A stretch of 64,000 bases of DNA from Desulfobacteraceae bacterium (GCA_024225635.1 JAAEMK010000497.1:62001-126000), one strand, 5' to 3'; shown: positions 25,058 through 35,545, counted from the first letter of the stretch. The notes: generated by a model not told the origin, from the sequence alone. Translations and numbers: made by a program.

Positions 25058-27064
25058 TTATTTGCTCAAGAGCGCCTTGGCGTTCTCAATGATGTTTTCC
25101 TTGGTGAATCCGTACTCGCTGAGCACCTTGTTGCCCGGAGCGGACGCGCCGAACCCATCAATGCCGATCACCTTTCCGGCGTCACCCACATAGCGTTCCC
25201 ATCCCATGGGGATGCCCGCCTCAACGGCAAGCCGTGTCTTGACAGCCGGGGGAAGGATTCGCTCCCTGTAGTAGTCTGGTGCCTTTTCAAAGAGCTCCCA
25301 GGAGGGCATGCTCACTACCCTGGCCTGGATCTTTTCCGCTTCCAGGGCCTCTGCCGCCTCAACGCAGAGGTGAACCTCGGAGCCGGTGGCGATGAGGATG
25401 ACATCCGGCTCGCCCTCGGTGTCCTTGAGGGTGTATGCGCCGTATTGCAGATAACCGTCCGCGCCTGTGGTATCGAGGATGGGCAGGTTCTGGCGGCTCA
25501 GGATCAGGGCCGTGGGGGCGTTCAGGGTTGTCAGGGCCTGCTTCCAGGCGGCCGCCGTCTCATTGGCGTCTGCCGGGCGGATCACGTTGAGACCGGGGAT
25601 GGCCCGCAATGAGGCCACATGCTCAACCGGCTGGTGGGTGGGGCCGTCCTCGCCCACGGCCACGCTGTCATGGGTGAGCACGTAGATCATGGGCAGCTTC
25701 ATGAGGGCCGCCACCCGGATGGCCGGTCTCATGTAGTCGGCAAATACCAGGAAGGTGCCGCCAAAGGGGCGGACGCCGCTGTGGAGGTACATGCCGCTCA
25801 TGATGGAGGTCATGGCGTGTTCACGGACACCGAACCGGATGTTTCTGCCGTCCGGGGTCTCTGCCTGGAACTCGTGGGAATCGTTGAGATAGGTGTTGTT
25901 GGAGGGCGCAAGGTCGGCCGATCCGCCCATGAGGGTGGGCAGGTTCTTCGCGATGGCGTTGAGCACCTTGCCGGAAGCTGCCCGTGTGGCAACCGGCTTG
26001 TCCTCGGTTGAAAATACCGGGACCTCCTTGTCCCATCCGGCGGTCAGGAACCCGGAAATGGCGTCCACAAAGTTGTCGGCAAGTTCAGGCATCTCCTTTT
26101 TGTATGCGTCAAAGATCGCCTGCCATGCCTTCTCGTTCTCCTGGCCCTTGTCAACGGCCTTTCTGCACTCGGCGAGTACTTCTTCAGGCACATAAAAATC
26201 CTTGTCCGCGGGAGCGCCGTAGAACTCTTTCACAAGCTTGATTTCATCCACTCCCAGGGGGGAGCCGTGGGCGCTTGAGGAGTCCTGCTTGTTGGGGCTG
26301 CCGTAGGCGATGTGGGTCTTGAGCTTGATCATGGTGGGCCGGGCGGTCTCATCCTTGGCAGCCGTGATGGCGGCCCGGATTTTCTCAAGATCGTTGCCGT
26401 CTTCCACTTCCAGCACCTGCCAGTTCATGGCCTCGAACCGCGCCTTGACATCCTCGGTAAAGGTGATGTCGGTCTTGCCCTCGATGGAGATGGAGTTATC
26501 GTCGTAGATCAACACGAGCTTGCCAAGGCCGAGATGGCCTGCCAGGGAGGCGGCCTCATGGGCGACACCCTCCATGAGATCCCCGTCTCCACAGATCACA
26601 TAGGTGTGGTGGTCGATGAGGGTCTTATCGTCCCGGTTGAACCGTGCCGCCAGGTGGCGTTCCGCCATGGCCATGCCCACGGCGTTGGCAACGCCCTGGC
26701 CAAGGGGGCCGGTGGTGGTCTCAACACCGGGGGTGTGTCCGTATTCCGGGTGTCCCGGGGTCTTGCTGCCCCACTGCCTGAAGTCCTTGAGGTCGTCCAG
26801 GGTGGTGCCGTATCCGTTCAGGTAGAGCAAGCTGTACAGGAGCATGGATGCATGGCCCCCGGAGAGAACAAACCGGTCCCTGTCGATCCATGCGGGGTTC
26901 TGGGGGTTGTGTTTCAGAAAATTCTTCCACAGGACAAAGGCGGCCGGCGCAAGGCCCATGGGGGCGCCGGGATGACCGGAGTTCGCCTTCTGGATGGCAT
27001 CCATGGAAAGGGTTCTGATGGTGGTTATACATTGCTGGTCAAGGTCTGTGTTGGCGCAAGCCAT
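25058..27064 (-). CDS. tkt: transketolase
   Basis: 668 aa, full length for the family. Thiamine diphosphate-dependent transfer of two-carbon units between sugar phosphates in the pentose phosphate pathway. The N-terminal pyrophosphate domain has [12 protein letters not shown], a GDGDLMEG motif and the NNN-like [10 protein letters not shown]. The middle domain has FGVREHAM and [11 protein letters not shown], and a transketolase C-terminal domain closes the protein. AGGAG precedes the ATG. It follows a minus-strand radical SAM gene after 66 bp and may share its transcript. Confidence 0.97.
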   Translation of the reverse strand: MACANTDLDQQCITTIRTLSMDAIQKANSGHPGAPMGLAPAAFVLWKNFLKHNPQNPAWIDRDRFVLSGGHASMLLYSLLYLNGYGTTLDDLKDFRQWGSKTPGHPEYGHTPGVETTTGPLGQGVANAVGMAMAERHLAARFNRDDKTLIDHHTYVICGDGDLMEGVAHEAASLAGHLGLGKLVLIYDDNSISIEGKTDITFTEDVKARFEAMNWQVLEVEDGNDLEKIRAAITAAKDETARPTMIKLKTHIAYGSPNKQDSSSAHGSPLGVDEIKLVKEFYGAPADKDFYVPEEVLAECRKAVDKGQENEKAWQAIFDAYKKEMPELADNFVDAISGFLTAGWDKEVPVFSTEDKPVATRAASGKVLNAIAKNLPTLMGGSADLAPSNNTYLNDSHEFQAETPDGRNIRFGVREHAMTSIMSGMYLHSGVRPFGGTFLVFADYMRPAIRVAALMKLPMIYVLTHDSVAVGEDGPTHQPVEHVASLRAIPGLNVIRPADANETAAAWKQALTTLNAPTALILSRQNLPILDTTGADGYLQYGAYTLKDTEGEPDVILIATGSEVHLCVEAAEALEAEKIQARVVSMPSWELFEKAPDYYRERILPPAVKTRLAVEAGIPMGWERYVGDAGKVIGIDGFGASAPGNKVLSEYGFTKENIIENAKALLSK

Positions 27065-27130
27065 TGTGTTTCTCCTGTTTATGTTGCTTTTTTTTAATAG
27101 GGACGGTGCCCGGTGATTTTTGGTTCTGGA

Positions 27131-28000
27131 TTATAAGGCTCTCATGAATTCAGGTTTGAGCCCGATTTTACCCTCCAGGGCCTTGGCTATATGGGCAAGG
27201 GTCTGTTCCTTGTCCCGGGGCAGCTCGGCCCTGATGGGAAGATAATTGGATGCGTGGTTGGCATGGAACAGTCCCTTTGTGAGATTGGTGGCCGAGATCA
27301 TGGCCCCCAGCTCAATGAGCATCTCATCCGGGTTTAGAAGGTCAAACTCGCCCTTTTCGTGCAGGTCGTGCATGGGGGTGCCCGGGATGAGCATGAGGCT
27401 CAGGGCGCCCACATACTCGGGATCGATGGCCGTCAGCACCCGGCCGGTCTCCCTGGCATGGATCAATGACCGTTCCCTGCCCGCGATGCCGGCAAGGACC
27501 GTGATGGAGAGCTTGAACCCGGCGTTCCGGATCTTCTGGCCCATGTCGATCATCCGCTGGGCGTCCGCGCCCTTGGCGATCTTCTTCAGGGTCGGGTCGT
27601 CCCCGGTTTCAAGGCCCATGTAAGCGATCTTGACCCCCAGGGCCCGGAGTTCCGCAAGCTCCCGGTCCGACTTCATCCGGATGCTCTTGGTGTTGGCATA
27701 GAGGCCGATTCGCTCGATCCAGGGAAGCCGCTGGTTGATGCGCTCAAGGATCGGCACAAGGCGTCGCTGGGGGATGATCAAAGCATCGCCGTCGCAGAGG
27801 AAAAGCCGGTTCTGGCGGCGGCAGTGCCTGGCCGCGAACTCGATATCCTCCATGATTACGGGATCTTTCTTGATGGTGAACCGTTCTCCCTTGTAAGCGC
27901 CGCAAAAGGTGCATTTGTTGTGGGAACACCCCACGGTCACCTGGAGGAGAATCGAGTTTGCCTCGCTGGGAGGCCGTATGATGTTTCCTTCATAGTGCAT
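27131..28000 (-). CDS. radical SAM protein with CX4CX2C cluster motif (paralog 2)
   Basis: 289 aa, clearly homologous over its length to the protein at 14055-14936 (MHYEGNIIRPPSEANSILLQ, GCSHNKCTFCGAYKGERF, YMGLETGDDPTLKKIAKGA, LMLIPGTPMHDLHEKGEF, HASNYLPIRAELPRDK, and the shared C-terminus FMRAL/TMRAL). The cluster cysteines have CX4CX2C spacing. GGGAGAAAC precedes the ATG. Function unknown. Position upstream of transketolase suggests shared transcription and nothing more. Confidence 0.85.
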   Translation of the reverse strand: MHYEGNIIRPPSEANSILLQVTVGCSHNKCTFCGAYKGERFTIKKDPVIMEDIEFAARHCRRQNRLFLCDGDALIIPQRRLVPILERINQRLPWIERIGLYANTKSIRMKSDRELAELRALGVKIAYMGLETGDDPTLKKIAKGADAQRMIDMGQKIRNAGFKLSITVLAGIAGRERSLIHARETGRVLTAIDPEYVGALSLMLIPGTPMHDLHEKGEFDLLNPDEMLIELGAMISATNLTKGLFHANHASNYLPIRAELPRDKEQTLAHIAKALEGKIGLKPEFMRAL

Positions 28001-28226
28001 ATTGTTTCTCCCATTCCTTTAAATGGCCATGACAATAAAAACCTTGCACCCGGCAACCACTTGGGAGGCCAAACCTCGGTGGTCGTGATGAAGCCGATAA
28101 GTAACAGGTTTTGCCCTAAAAATCAATATAATCAATGGATTGATCTTTAATATTATGGTTTTTTTCAATGGAAGGTGTTCCCGGGGCCCGGGAGCCTGTT
28201 TTCATTAATCTTTTGCGTCACCAGCC

Positions 28227-28256
28227 TTGACAATCATGAATTTAAACCAATTATTT
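28227..28256 (+). promoter_or_regulatory. candidate sigma-70 promoter of the htpG operon
   Basis: TTGACA at 28227-28232 and TTATTT at 28251-28256, 18 bp apart, 58 bp upstream of the htpG ATG. The -35 is perfect and the -10 is weak. No CIRCE element or clear heat-shock promoter was seen in the 313-bp divergent region 28001-28313, which otherwise holds nothing recognisable. Confidence 0.35.
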
Positions 28257-28313
28257 AGGACAAAAATAGATTTAATAACCATTGTTTACGCAAGAAAACA
28301 GATAGGAGAAATT

Positions 28314-30242
28314 ATGGGCATCAAAAAAGAGACGTGTGAGTTTAAAACCGAAGTTCAGCAGCTGCTGCACCTGATCATCAACTCCCTTTACTCCAACAAG
28401 GAGATCTTTGTGCGGGAGCTTGTCTCCAACGCATCGGACGCCATTGACAAGGCACGGTTCAAGGAACAGACAGCGCCTGAGCTGTTTGAGGGCAGTAACG
28501 ATTTTAAGGTCCGGATCTCAACCGATCCCGAAAAAAGAATTTTCGAGATTTCGGACAACGGTATCGGCATGACCTTTGACGAGGTGAACGAGAATATCGG
28601 TACCATCGCCCGGAGCGGCACCGCAGCCTTTGTGGAGGCCCTGGAAAAGTCCAACGGTGACAATGTCCTCTCCCCGGAACTGATCGGACAGTTTGGCGTG
28701 GGATTCTATTCCGCCTTCATCGCCGCCGATAAGGTGACCCTTATCACAAAGGCCGCCGGCGCCGACACCGCCGTAAAGTGGGAGTCGGACGGCAAGGGGG
28801 CCTACACCGTCGAAGAGGCGGAAAAAGCGGACCGCGGCACCACCATCACCCTTGAGCTCAAGGATGTGGAAGAGGGAGAGCAGGACTTTACCGAAGAGTA
28901 CACCATCCGCCACATCATCAAGAAGCATTCCGATTTTGTCACCTACCCCGTGGTCATGAACGTTGAAAAGAGCGAGCCCCTCCCCGAGGAGGAGATCGTC
29001 AAGGATGCAGAGGGCAAGCCCGTTGGCGAGACCTACCGGAAGGTCCGGGCCGATGAGACCCTTAACTCCATGAAGGCGATCTGGACCAAGAGCAAGGATG
29101 AGGTCACCGAAGAGGAGTATGAGGAGTTCTACAAACACATCAGCCACAACTGGGACAAGCCCATGGAGATCCTTCACAAGCGGTTCGAAGGCATCACCGA
29201 ATATGACGCCCTGCTCTTCCTGCCCTCTAAGGCGCCCTTTGACATGTTCCGGCCCGAGCGGAAACACGGGATGCAGCTCTACTGCAAGCGCGTCTTTATC
29301 ATGGACGACTGCAAGGAGCTTCTGCCCGAATACCTCGGGTTCATCCAGGGTGTTGTGGATGCCCCGGACCTCAACCTCAACGTCAGCCGGGAGATCCTCC
29401 AGGAAGACCGCCTGGTTCGCAATATCCAGAAGAACCTGGTCAAGAAGGTTTTCGGCCTGCTGGAGGATATGGACCAGGAGAAGTACGAAACCTTCTTTGA
29501 CGAGTTTGGCCAGGCCCTGAAGGCAGGGCTCCCCACCGATTTTGCCAACAAGGAGCGGATCGCTTCCCTGCTGCGGTACAAGACCACCAAGTCCGACGGA
29601 AAGTATGTCTCCCTTGACCAGTACATCGAGAACATGAAAGAGGACCAGAAGGAGATCTACTACATCACCGGCGAGAACATGACCTCCCTGATCAACTCTC
29701 CCCTGCTCGAGGCCCTCAAGGCCAGGGATTACGAGGTTATCCTCATGGTGGACCCCGTTGACGAGTGGGTGGCCCAGAGTCTTCCCGAGTACAAGGAGAA
29801 GAAGCTCAAGAGCGCGGAAAAGGGTGACCTGGATCTTGATGAGACCGTGGATGACGAGAAAAAGGACGAGTACACCCCCCTGTTCGACTTCATCAAGGAG
29901 AAGCTGGACGGAAAGGTCAAGGATGTCCTGGTTTCAAAACGCCTCAAGGATTCCGTGGCATGCCTCTCCGGGGACGACGCCGGCATGAGCGCCTACATGG
30001 AGAAGATCCTCAAGGCGTCCGGCCAGGATGCCCCGGCCCAGCAGCGCTCCCTTGAGCTCAACATCAACCACCCCGTGGTGGAAAAGATCAAGGCCGTGTT
30101 TGAGACGGACACCGCCAATCCCCTGCTCAAGGATTACTCGGATCTTCTTTTTGACCTTGCCGTGATCAGCGAGGGCGGAAAGATTGACAACCCCGCCCGG
30201 TTCAGCGCGCTCATGGGCGATATCATGGCGAAGTCCATATGA
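28314..30242 (+). CDS. htpG: chaperone HtpG (Hsp90)
   Basis: 642 aa from the ATG at 28314 with AGGAG upstream. The open frame runs 29 codons further upstream but that part does not fit the family. GHKL ATPase motifs: [15 protein letters not shown] (N-box), DNGIGMT and [15 protein letters not shown]. The middle domain has the catalytic-arginine region [13 protein letters not shown], and a C-terminal dimerisation domain follows. Cytosolic ATP-dependent folding of stress-denatured proteins. Its stop codon overlaps the rimO start (ATGA), making it the first gene of a translationally coupled operon. Confidence 0.97.
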   Translation: MGIKKETCEFKTEVQQLLHLIINSLYSNKEIFVRELVSNASDAIDKARFKEQTAPELFEGSNDFKVRISTDPEKRIFEISDNGIGMTFDEVNENIGTIARSGTAAFVEALEKSNGDNVLSPELIGQFGVGFYSAFIAADKVTLITKAAGADTAVKWESDGKGAYTVEEAEKADRGTTITLELKDVEEGEQDFTEEYTIRHIIKKHSDFVTYPVVMNVEKSEPLPEEEIVKDAEGKPVGETYRKVRADETLNSMKAIWTKSKDEVTEEEYEEFYKHISHNWDKPMEILHKRFEGITEYDALLFLPSKAPFDMFRPERKHGMQLYCKRVFIMDDCKELLPEYLGFIQGVVDAPDLNLNVSREILQEDRLVRNIQKNLVKKVFGLLEDMDQEKYETFFDEFGQALKAGLPTDFANKERIASLLRYKTTKSDGKYVSLDQYIENMKEDQKEIYYITGENMTSLINSPLLEALKARDYEVILMVDPVDEWVAQSLPEYKEKKLKSAEKGDLDLDETVDDEKKDEYTPLFDFIKEKLDGKVKDVLVSKRLKDSVACLSGDDAGMSAYMEKILKASGQDAPAQQRSLELNINHPVVEKIKAVFETDTANPLLKDYSDLLFDLAVISEGGKIDNPARFSALMGDIMAKSI

Positions 30243-31570
30243 TGATTTATCTCGAGAGCCTGGGATGCTGCCGCAACCAGGTGGACAGCGAAGTGATGCT
30301 GGGCAGGCTTGTGGCAGCGGGTCATGGGATCGTCCATGACCCTTCCCTGGCAGAGGTGATCATTGTGAACACCTGCGGATTCATATCAGCAGCCTCGTCG
30401 GAGGCTGTTGATATCATCCTTGCCATGGCTGAATACAAAAAGGAAGGGAAGTGCCGGCGGCTGGTGGTCACCGGCTGCATGACCGAGCGGTTCAAGGAGG
30501 ACGATCTGGTGGCCGAGCTGCCCGAAGTGGATGCCTTCCTTGGCACCGGGGCCTGCGACCGGATTGTCGAGGTGGTTGAGGACGGTTCCGGCAAGCCCTT
30601 GACCCTGTTTCCCGACACCCTGGCAAGACAGATGCAGGGGCTGCCCCTGCCCCGGATCACCACCCTGGACCATCTGGCCCATGTCAAGATTTCGGAAGGG
30701 TGCGACCGCCACTGTACCTATTGCATCATCCCCCAGCTAAGGGGGATCCAGCGGAGCCGGTCGGTTACTGAAGTGGCGGCCGAGGCCGAAGCCCTTGTGA
30801 AGAAGGGTGTCCGGGAGATCGTGCTGGTGGGGGAGAACACCTCGGATTACGGGGTGGACCTGGACTCTGAGGACGATCTCACGATTCTTTTGGAGACCCT
30901 CTCCAAACGGATCGCAGCCGTTGCCCCGGACGCATGGATACGGTTGCTTTATACCCATCCCTCCTCCCTGAGCAGGGAGATGATCGAAGCGGTGGTAACC
31001 CTTCCCAATGTCTGCACCTATTTTGACGTGCCCATTCAGCACGCAAACACCAGGATGCTGCGTCGCATGGGCAGGAACTACACCCGGGAAGATCTCCATG
31101 ACCTGTTTGCCTTTATCCGCAAGCTCGATCCCCATGCCGCCCTCAGGACCACCCTGATCACCGGGTTCCCGGGCGAGACAGAGGCGGAGTTCCAGGAGAT
31201 GCTCGACTTTGTCAAGGAGATCCGGTTTGACCAGCTGGGTGTGTTTGCCTATTCCGATGCCGACGATCTGAAATCCCACGGTCTCAAGGACCATGTGGAC
31301 GAAGAGACCGCCGAGATCCGAAGGGACGCCATCATGGCGGCCCAGGCCCCGATTTCGGAGGAGATCAACGAAAAGTACCTGGACCGGACCGTCACCGTGC
31401 TGATCGAGGAGAATCCCGACGAGGGGATCTATCTCGGCCGGACCGGGTTCCAGGCGCCGGAAGTGGACGGGTTAACGTTCATTTACGGCTCGGGGCTTGA
31501 AGTCGGCGCCTTTGTCAATGTAAAGATTTCCGATACCCATGAATATGACCTTTCAGGAGAGATTGCATGA
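30239..31570 (+). CDS. rimO: ribosomal protein S12 methylthiotransferase RimO
   Basis: 443 aa. The N-terminal UPF0004 domain supplies cluster ligands Cys10, Cys46 and Cys80. The radical SAM cluster cysteines are 155, 159 and 162 (CDRHCTYC), and a TRAM domain closes the protein. RimO adds a methylthio group to the conserved aspartate of ribosomal protein S12. RimO and not MiaB is indicated by the N-terminal [12 protein letters not shown] and the 443-aa length. The second position usually reads CPKN, here CCRN. Overlaps htpG and the next gene by 4 bp each. Confidence 0.94.
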   Translation: MMIYLESLGCCRNQVDSEVMLGRLVAAGHGIVHDPSLAEVIIVNTCGFISAASSEAVDIILAMAEYKKEGKCRRLVVTGCMTERFKEDDLVAELPEVDAFLGTGACDRIVEVVEDGSGKPLTLFPDTLARQMQGLPLPRITTLDHLAHVKISEGCDRHCTYCIIPQLRGIQRSRSVTEVAAEAEALVKKGVREIVLVGENTSDYGVDLDSEDDLTILLETLSKRIAAVAPDAWIRLLYTHPSSLSREMIEAVVTLPNVCTYFDVPIQHANTRMLRRMGRNYTREDLHDLFAFIRKLDPHAALRTTLITGFPGETEAEFQEMLDFVKEIRFDQLGVFAYSDADDLKSHGLKDHVDEETAEIRRDAIMAAQAPISEEINEKYLDRTVTVLIEENPDEGIYLGRTGFQAPEVDGLTFIYGSGLEVGAFVNVKISDTHEYDLSGEIA

Positions 31571-32550
31571 AAAGCGCTCTGAAGAGCAGAATCGTATCAG
31601 CGGTTGAAGGGGATCTTGCCGGCATCGAGGCGGCCCTGGCCGACAACCTGACCCCGAATTTGAGCCTTGTGAAGGATATTGCAGGACATCTTTTGTTCAG
31701 CGGCGGCAAACGGCTTCGCCCCCTGCTCTTTCTGTTGAGTTCAAGGCTTTGCAATTATCCGGACGACCTTGCAGTAAGGTTCTCCACCCTGTTTGAATAC
31801 CTCCATGCCGCAACCCTTCTCCACGACGATGTGGTGGACCGGGCCGACATGCGGCGGGGAAAACAGACGGCCCATGCCACCTGGGGAAGCCCCCGGGTGG
31901 TGCTGACCGGGGATTTCCTGCTCGCCCGCTCCCTCACCCTTGCCTCTGAGACAAAGCTCCCCAGGATCATAAAGGTGATCGCCAACATCACCGAAGAGAT
32001 GTCCCAGGGCGAGATCGACCAGCTGGAGAAAAAGGGGAAGCTCGATCTCACCGAGGACGAGTACATGGCCGTTATCCAGGGAAAGACCGCCGTGCTCATC
32101 GAGGGGGCCTGTAAGAGCGGCGCCATCATCGCCCGGGCGTCCGGGGAAAGGGAAGCGGCGTTGAGTGATTACGGATACCATCTGGGAGTGGCCTTTCAGA
32201 TGGCCGACGACCTGTTGGACTATACGGCCGATGCCAAAACCCTGGGGAAAAATCCCGGGGCCGACATCCGGGAGGGCAAGCTCACCTTGCCCCTGATCCA
32301 CGCCCTGGAGCGGGCCGATGACAAGGACCGTGGCTGGATGGAGAAGGTGATCTCGGACAAGGAGTTCAATGACGACGATTTCAACGGGATCGTTGAGAAG
32401 CTTCGTTTCTACGGGGGGATCGACTATACCGAATCAAAGGCCCGGGACCATGTTGAACAGGCAAAGAAGAGCCTCGGGATCTTTGACGATTGTGAAGCAA
32501 AAAATATCATGATGATGCTGGCCGACTACGCCATTGCAAGAAACGTATAG
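31567..32550 (+). CDS. polyprenyl diphosphate synthase family protein
   Basis: 327 aa trans-isoprenyl diphosphate synthase. GGKRLRP (46-52) and the first aspartate-rich motif DDVVD (87-91) bind isopentenyl and allylic diphosphates. The second motif DDLLD is at 214-218. Length and FSGGKRLRP/FEYLHAATLLHDDV are of the octaprenyl/IspB-like long-chain type, making the tail of menaquinone. Chain length cannot be read with certainty. Coupled to rimO by an ATGA overlap. Confidence 0.92.
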   Translation: MKSALKSRIVSAVEGDLAGIEAALADNLTPNLSLVKDIAGHLLFSGGKRLRPLLFLLSSRLCNYPDDLAVRFSTLFEYLHAATLLHDDVVDRADMRRGKQTAHATWGSPRVVLTGDFLLARSLTLASETKLPRIIKVIANITEEMSQGEIDQLEKKGKLDLTEDEYMAVIQGKTAVLIEGACKSGAIIARASGEREAALSDYGYHLGVAFQMADDLLDYTADAKTLGKNPGADIREGKLTLPLIHALERADDKDRGWMEKVISDKEFNDDDFNGIVEKLRFYGGIDYTESKARDHVEQAKKSLGIFDDCEAKNIMMMLADYAIARNV

Positions 32551-32556
32551 GAGAGT

Positions 32557-33804
32557 TTGATGATGAGACGAGTTTTTAGGGGCCTGGCTGGGTTGACCTG
32601 CCTTGTGGTGCTGCTGGCCCTGGGTACGGAATATGGTTTTGCCGGTTCAGGGGAGGGCAAGGCCGTTGCCCTTGGAAAACGCCCCATCCTCAACGATAAT
32701 CTGCCCAAGGCCAAAAAGGGCGCGGTGGCCGACGCCCTCCGGGCATCGGTTGAACGGGCGGTGGTGGCCATGCTTCCCCGGCCGGACATTGCCGAGAACC
32801 TGGATTTCCTGTGGGAGCGGGTGTTTTCCGATCCCCAAAAGTACGTGGAGACCTACCGGGTGGTTGCCGAGCTTGAAAAGGATGCCCGGTACATGGTGGC
32901 CGTGGAGGCCACGGTCAATACCCGGGCCCTGGAAGAGCTCTTCACCCGGGCACGGATTCTCAACGTTGCAAAGGAGACGCCTTCGGTCCTCTTTCTGATC
33001 AGTGAGCAATCCTTTGACGAGCTCCTTCCCCGGTATTGGTGGGGCAACAATCCCCTTCCCTACGGGTCGTCGGCGGAAACCGCCCTGACCGCTTTCCTGG
33101 CAAGCCGGGGATACGCCATTGTGGGTAAGGATTCCCCCCGTCCCGATCCCGCCACATTCGGCATCTCCTTTGAGTTTATCCATGATGCCGCCGCCGCCCT
33201 CAACCTCGCAACCGAGCTCAAGGCCGACATGGTGGTCATGGGAAAAGCCCGGGCCCAGGAGCCCTCAAACCGCATGGGCGACGATCGCTCCTATGGGGCC
33301 GCCGTTGCCCTGGACGTGTTTGCCACGGCCTCGGGAGAACGGATCGCAACCATTGAGCACACTGCGGTTGTAAAAAGCCGGGCGGACGACGAAGGGACCC
33401 GGAACGCCCTTTCCAGGGCAGGCGAGCTTGCCGGGGAGGACCTCTTGTCCAAACTCCAGGCTCACTGGGCCACCCATCAGCGCACGGTCCGGGCCATCGA
33501 GACCCGGGTGGAAGGCGCCGACTACCTGTCGAGCTTTATCATGCTGAGAAAGGTGCTCAACAACATGCCCGGCATCGAGGATGTCCAGACAAAGGAGATT
33601 GGAACCGATCAGGCAGTGGTGGATATCGTGTTCAAGGGCAATGCCGGAAAGCTTGCCGATCTGCTCATGCTCAAAAACTTTGATTCCTTTGGCATCGAGA
33701 TGTCCGAGGTGACCGAAGACTCCATGGTGATCCGTTTTGTCACCAAGGAGGATGTGGCGCCGGTGGAGCCGTCCGAAATAAAAAAGGCATATATTTCAGA
33801 ATAG
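32557..33804 (+). CDS. exported hypothetical protein, possibly FlgT-like
   Basis: 415 aa with a signal peptide (hydrophobic segment about residues 8-30 ending at GFAGS). Segments such as ADALRASVERAVVAML followed by a YVETYRVV strand resemble the N-terminal domain of flagellar assembly protein T-like proteins. The C-terminal part (LSSFIMLRKVLNNMPGIEDVQ, AVVDIVFKGNAGKLADLL) resembles small alpha/beta repeats found in the same group. Assignment is tentative. It is the last gene of the htpG operon, 6 bp after the prenyl synthase, before a tRNA gene. Confidence 0.65.
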   Translation: MMMRRVFRGLAGLTCLVVLLALGTEYGFAGSGEGKAVALGKRPILNDNLPKAKKGAVADALRASVERAVVAMLPRPDIAENLDFLWERVFSDPQKYVETYRVVAELEKDARYMVAVEATVNTRALEELFTRARILNVAKETPSVLFLISEQSFDELLPRYWWGNNPLPYGSSAETALTAFLASRGYAIVGKDSPRPDPATFGISFEFIHDAAAALNLATELKADMVVMGKARAQEPSNRMGDDRSYGAAVALDVFATASGERIATIEHTAVVKSRADDEGTRNALSRAGELAGEDLLSKLQAHWATHQRTVRAIETRVEGADYLSSFIMLRKVLNNMPGIEDVQTKEIGTDQAVVDIVFKGNAGKLADLLMLKNFDSFGIEMSEVTEDSMVIRFVTKEDVAPVEPSEIKKAYISE

Positions 33805-33860
33805 TGTTTTTATCTTCTTGACAACACCGGTGGAGAGTGGTAAAAACTTTTCCATCCTAA

Positions 33861-33936
33861 AGGCGCGTAGCTCAGTTGGTAGAGCGCTACCTCGACACGG
33901 TAGAAGTCAGCAGTTCAAGCCTGCTCGTGCCTACCA
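33861..33936 (+). tRNA. tRNA-Val (GAC)
   Basis: 76 nt with encoded CCA. Acceptor AGGCGCG/CGTGCCT with one G-T pair, anticodon arm CTACC-TCGACAC-GGTAG with anticodon GAC at 33894-33896, T-arm AGCAG-TTCAAGC-CTGCT. Its 3-prime end borders an integrase relic and an AT-rich island, so it is the likely integration target. Confidence 0.95.
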
Positions 33937-33944
33937 TAAAAAAT

Positions 33945-33979
33945 AAGGGCTTACAGTTTTCCGACTGTAAGCCCTTTTT
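33945..33979. terminator. terminator between tRNA-Val and the integrase relic
   Basis: Twelve-base-pair perfect stem AAGGGCTTACAG/CTGTAAGCCCTT with an eight-base loop, followed by T residues on the plus strand and by T-rich sequence on the minus strand. It can end both the tRNA transcript and the former integrase transcript. Confidence 0.88.
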
Positions 33980-34005
33980 GATTTTCTGCTACCAAACTGC
34001 TACCG

Positions 34006-34184
34006 CTATTTAAAAATAGCATCCTCCAAACGACACGCCGCCACCTGGTTTGCCGGCTTCATTAAATGTGCATAAACGTTTAATCCCACCGTCGGGTTGT
34101 TTGGCCCCAATTGGGTATAGATCTATTTGATACTCTTCCCTTGATCAATTAACAGACTTGCATGGGTGTGGTTCGGTCTGGTCA
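34006..34184 (-). pseudogene. tyrosine recombinase (phage integrase) C-terminal relic
   Basis: Read on the minus strand the sequence gives VTRPNHTHASLLIDQGKSIK, a stop, then IYTQLGPNNPTVGLNVYAHL and MKPANQVAACRLEDAIFK with a terminal stop. This matches the C-terminus of phage-type integrases (RHTHASLL, QLGHSNPTVTLNVYAHLM). The box II arginine is changed to asparagine, the GHSN histidine is lost and there is one internal TAG, while the catalytic-type tyrosine in VYAHL remains. The position next to tRNA-Val is typical of an integrated element. The N-terminal two thirds are missing. Confidence 0.8.
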
Positions 34185-34988
34185 CTTCTTGAATTTCTTC
34201 CTGAATCCAACAAGCAACCCAGCACCTAAAAGCCAGATTGAGCCGGGGATGGGAATAATAAGGGGTACTCTGCGTGCTAAATTTCGATGGACAACATCAT
34301 TACACTCAAGGTAGATGCTAATACCGTCAATAGTCGTATCAATTTGAAAAGGTATGGCGCCTGCGGCTGTTAGACCGAAAACATTAAAGTCTTCGAAAAA
34401 AAGATCAGCTCCGTCTTGATTAATCTTGGTAAATATGTAGCCATTTATCCCGGATCTTCCAGCATATGAATTGATTGTTCCTGATGTTGTTTCAGTTGGA
34501 CCAGAAGCTTCCCATGTCCCATTCACAGTAATCTCATAAATATAGTCATAGTGGTGCCAACGGAAATCCTCCACTTTAAATCTTCCACCGACTAACGGGG
34601 TTAAATTTAGATCATTGGAACTGAACTTGGTATTTAGCTGATACCAATAGGTAAATTCAAGAGAGATTGGAATCAAAGGTTCTCCTATACCGGATCGAAA
34701 TTCGCCCGATAGATTAACTTTTTCCGGAACAGATTTATATTTTACAGACTCATATCTTAATTTTTTTGGCTGAACGTCAACTCTCAAATCCACTTCTCCA
34801 ACATGGTTTGAAAGCACGTCCCCAAATGAACTCAAAAAAAGTGCAGAACCATATGTGTATGTGGATGATGAAGAGTCTAAATGTGCATAATAAACTGATG
34901 CATGTGCCTTAACGCCTATCGTCAATACGAATTCTACTACTACAAACACCAATACAACTGTAGATAAAAATACTGATAATTTTTTCAT
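34182..34988 (-). CDS. PEP-CTERM-like sorted secreted protein
   Basis: 268 aa with an N-terminal signal segment (MKKLSVFLSTVVLVFVVVEF, Ala-rich end near HAS) and a C-terminal tripartite sorting signal: IPIPGSIWLLGAGL, hydrophobic helix, then basic FRKKFKK. This is the VPxPxxxWLL variant of PEP-CTERM signals recognised by exosortases. The middle is beta-rich and Ser/Thr/Tyr-rich with no known domain. No exosortase gene is in the window, so processing would depend on one elsewhere. AT-rich codon use differs from neighbours and agrees with its place in the island. Confidence 0.75.
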   Translation of the reverse strand: MKKLSVFLSTVVLVFVVVEFVLTIGVKAHASVYYAHLDSSSSTYTYGSALFLSSFGDVLSNHVGEVDLRVDVQPKKLRYESVKYKSVPEKVNLSGEFRSGIGEPLIPISLEFTYWYQLNTKFSSNDLNLTPLVGGRFKVEDFRWHHYDYIYEITVNGTWEASGPTETTSGTINSYAGRSGINGYIFTKINQDGADLFFEDFNVFGLTAAGAIPFQIDTTIDGISIYLECNDVVHRNLARRVPLIIPIPGSIWLLGAGLLVGFRKKFKK

Positions 34989-35031
34989 AATAATATTTCT
35001 CCTTCAATTTTGTTTTCATTAATTTAAATGA

Positions 35032-35217
35032 TTACTGCTTCTTTTCAGCCAACGTTGGCGGACGGTCCGGCATTGCTGGTGGTTGAACGGCTATGGCAGC
35101 CAACCGAGGCACAAACCTTTCCAATTCGTAATGTCGATTAAAACGGTATTGAAACTCTGCAAGATATCGCGATGTTTTTTTTACCCTGCCAAAAAACACG
35201 CAATAACCATACTTTTA
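35032..35217 (-). pseudogene. IS1595 (ISXO2-like) transposase C-terminal relic
   Basis: An open minus-strand frame without a start codon, bounded by stops, reads KYGYCVFFGRVKKTSRYLAE, FQYRFNRHYELERFVPRLAA and a short proline-rich tail. The RYLAEFQYRFNRR motif is the hallmark end of ISXO2-type (IS1595) transposases. Only about 60 residues remain and the DDE catalytic part is absent. The flanking bases 34989-35031 hold only the upstream region of the PEP-CTERM-like gene (GGAGAA ribosome site). Confidence 0.7.
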
Positions 35218-35545
35218 GGCAATAAATGGACCGTATTGTGCCCATGATACCAGTTGCTTAGGATTGGAGAAGGATTTAGCCCCACAACTTATCCCCCCAA
35301 AAAAATCTATGGGGTTGTATTTGCTATGGTATGGTGGTTAATTGTGGAGTATCCTGCTGGGTTATTTCCAATCCAGCTAAAAATCCCACACTTCATTCCC
35401 CAATGGAGTGCCAAATCCATGGCAATCCGTGATTGGATTCGTATTGAACGTAGATTTATTCAGAGATGCTAATGATCAGAGCTTTGGGAAGGTGCTTGAA
35501 CAGGATTTTGGATGACTGCAGCCGGTATATTGTTCATGGCAGATT
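35218..35545. other. AT-rich stretch without a recognisable gene
   Basis: About 330 bp between two transposase relics. A 72-codon plus-strand frame starts near 35254 but shows no family resemblance, ribosome site or codon bias. Minus-strand frames are broken by stops. Probably eroded mobile-element DNA. Confidence 0.5.

Noticed and set aside
28227-28313. N-terminal extension of HtpG
   Set aside because: The extension begins within the putative -35 element and does not match Hsp90. The ATG at 28314 has AGGAG and the family N-terminus.
35254-35472. 72-codon plus-strand frame in the island
   Set aside because: No ribosome site, codon bias or family similarity, and it is surrounded by eroded transposase DNA.
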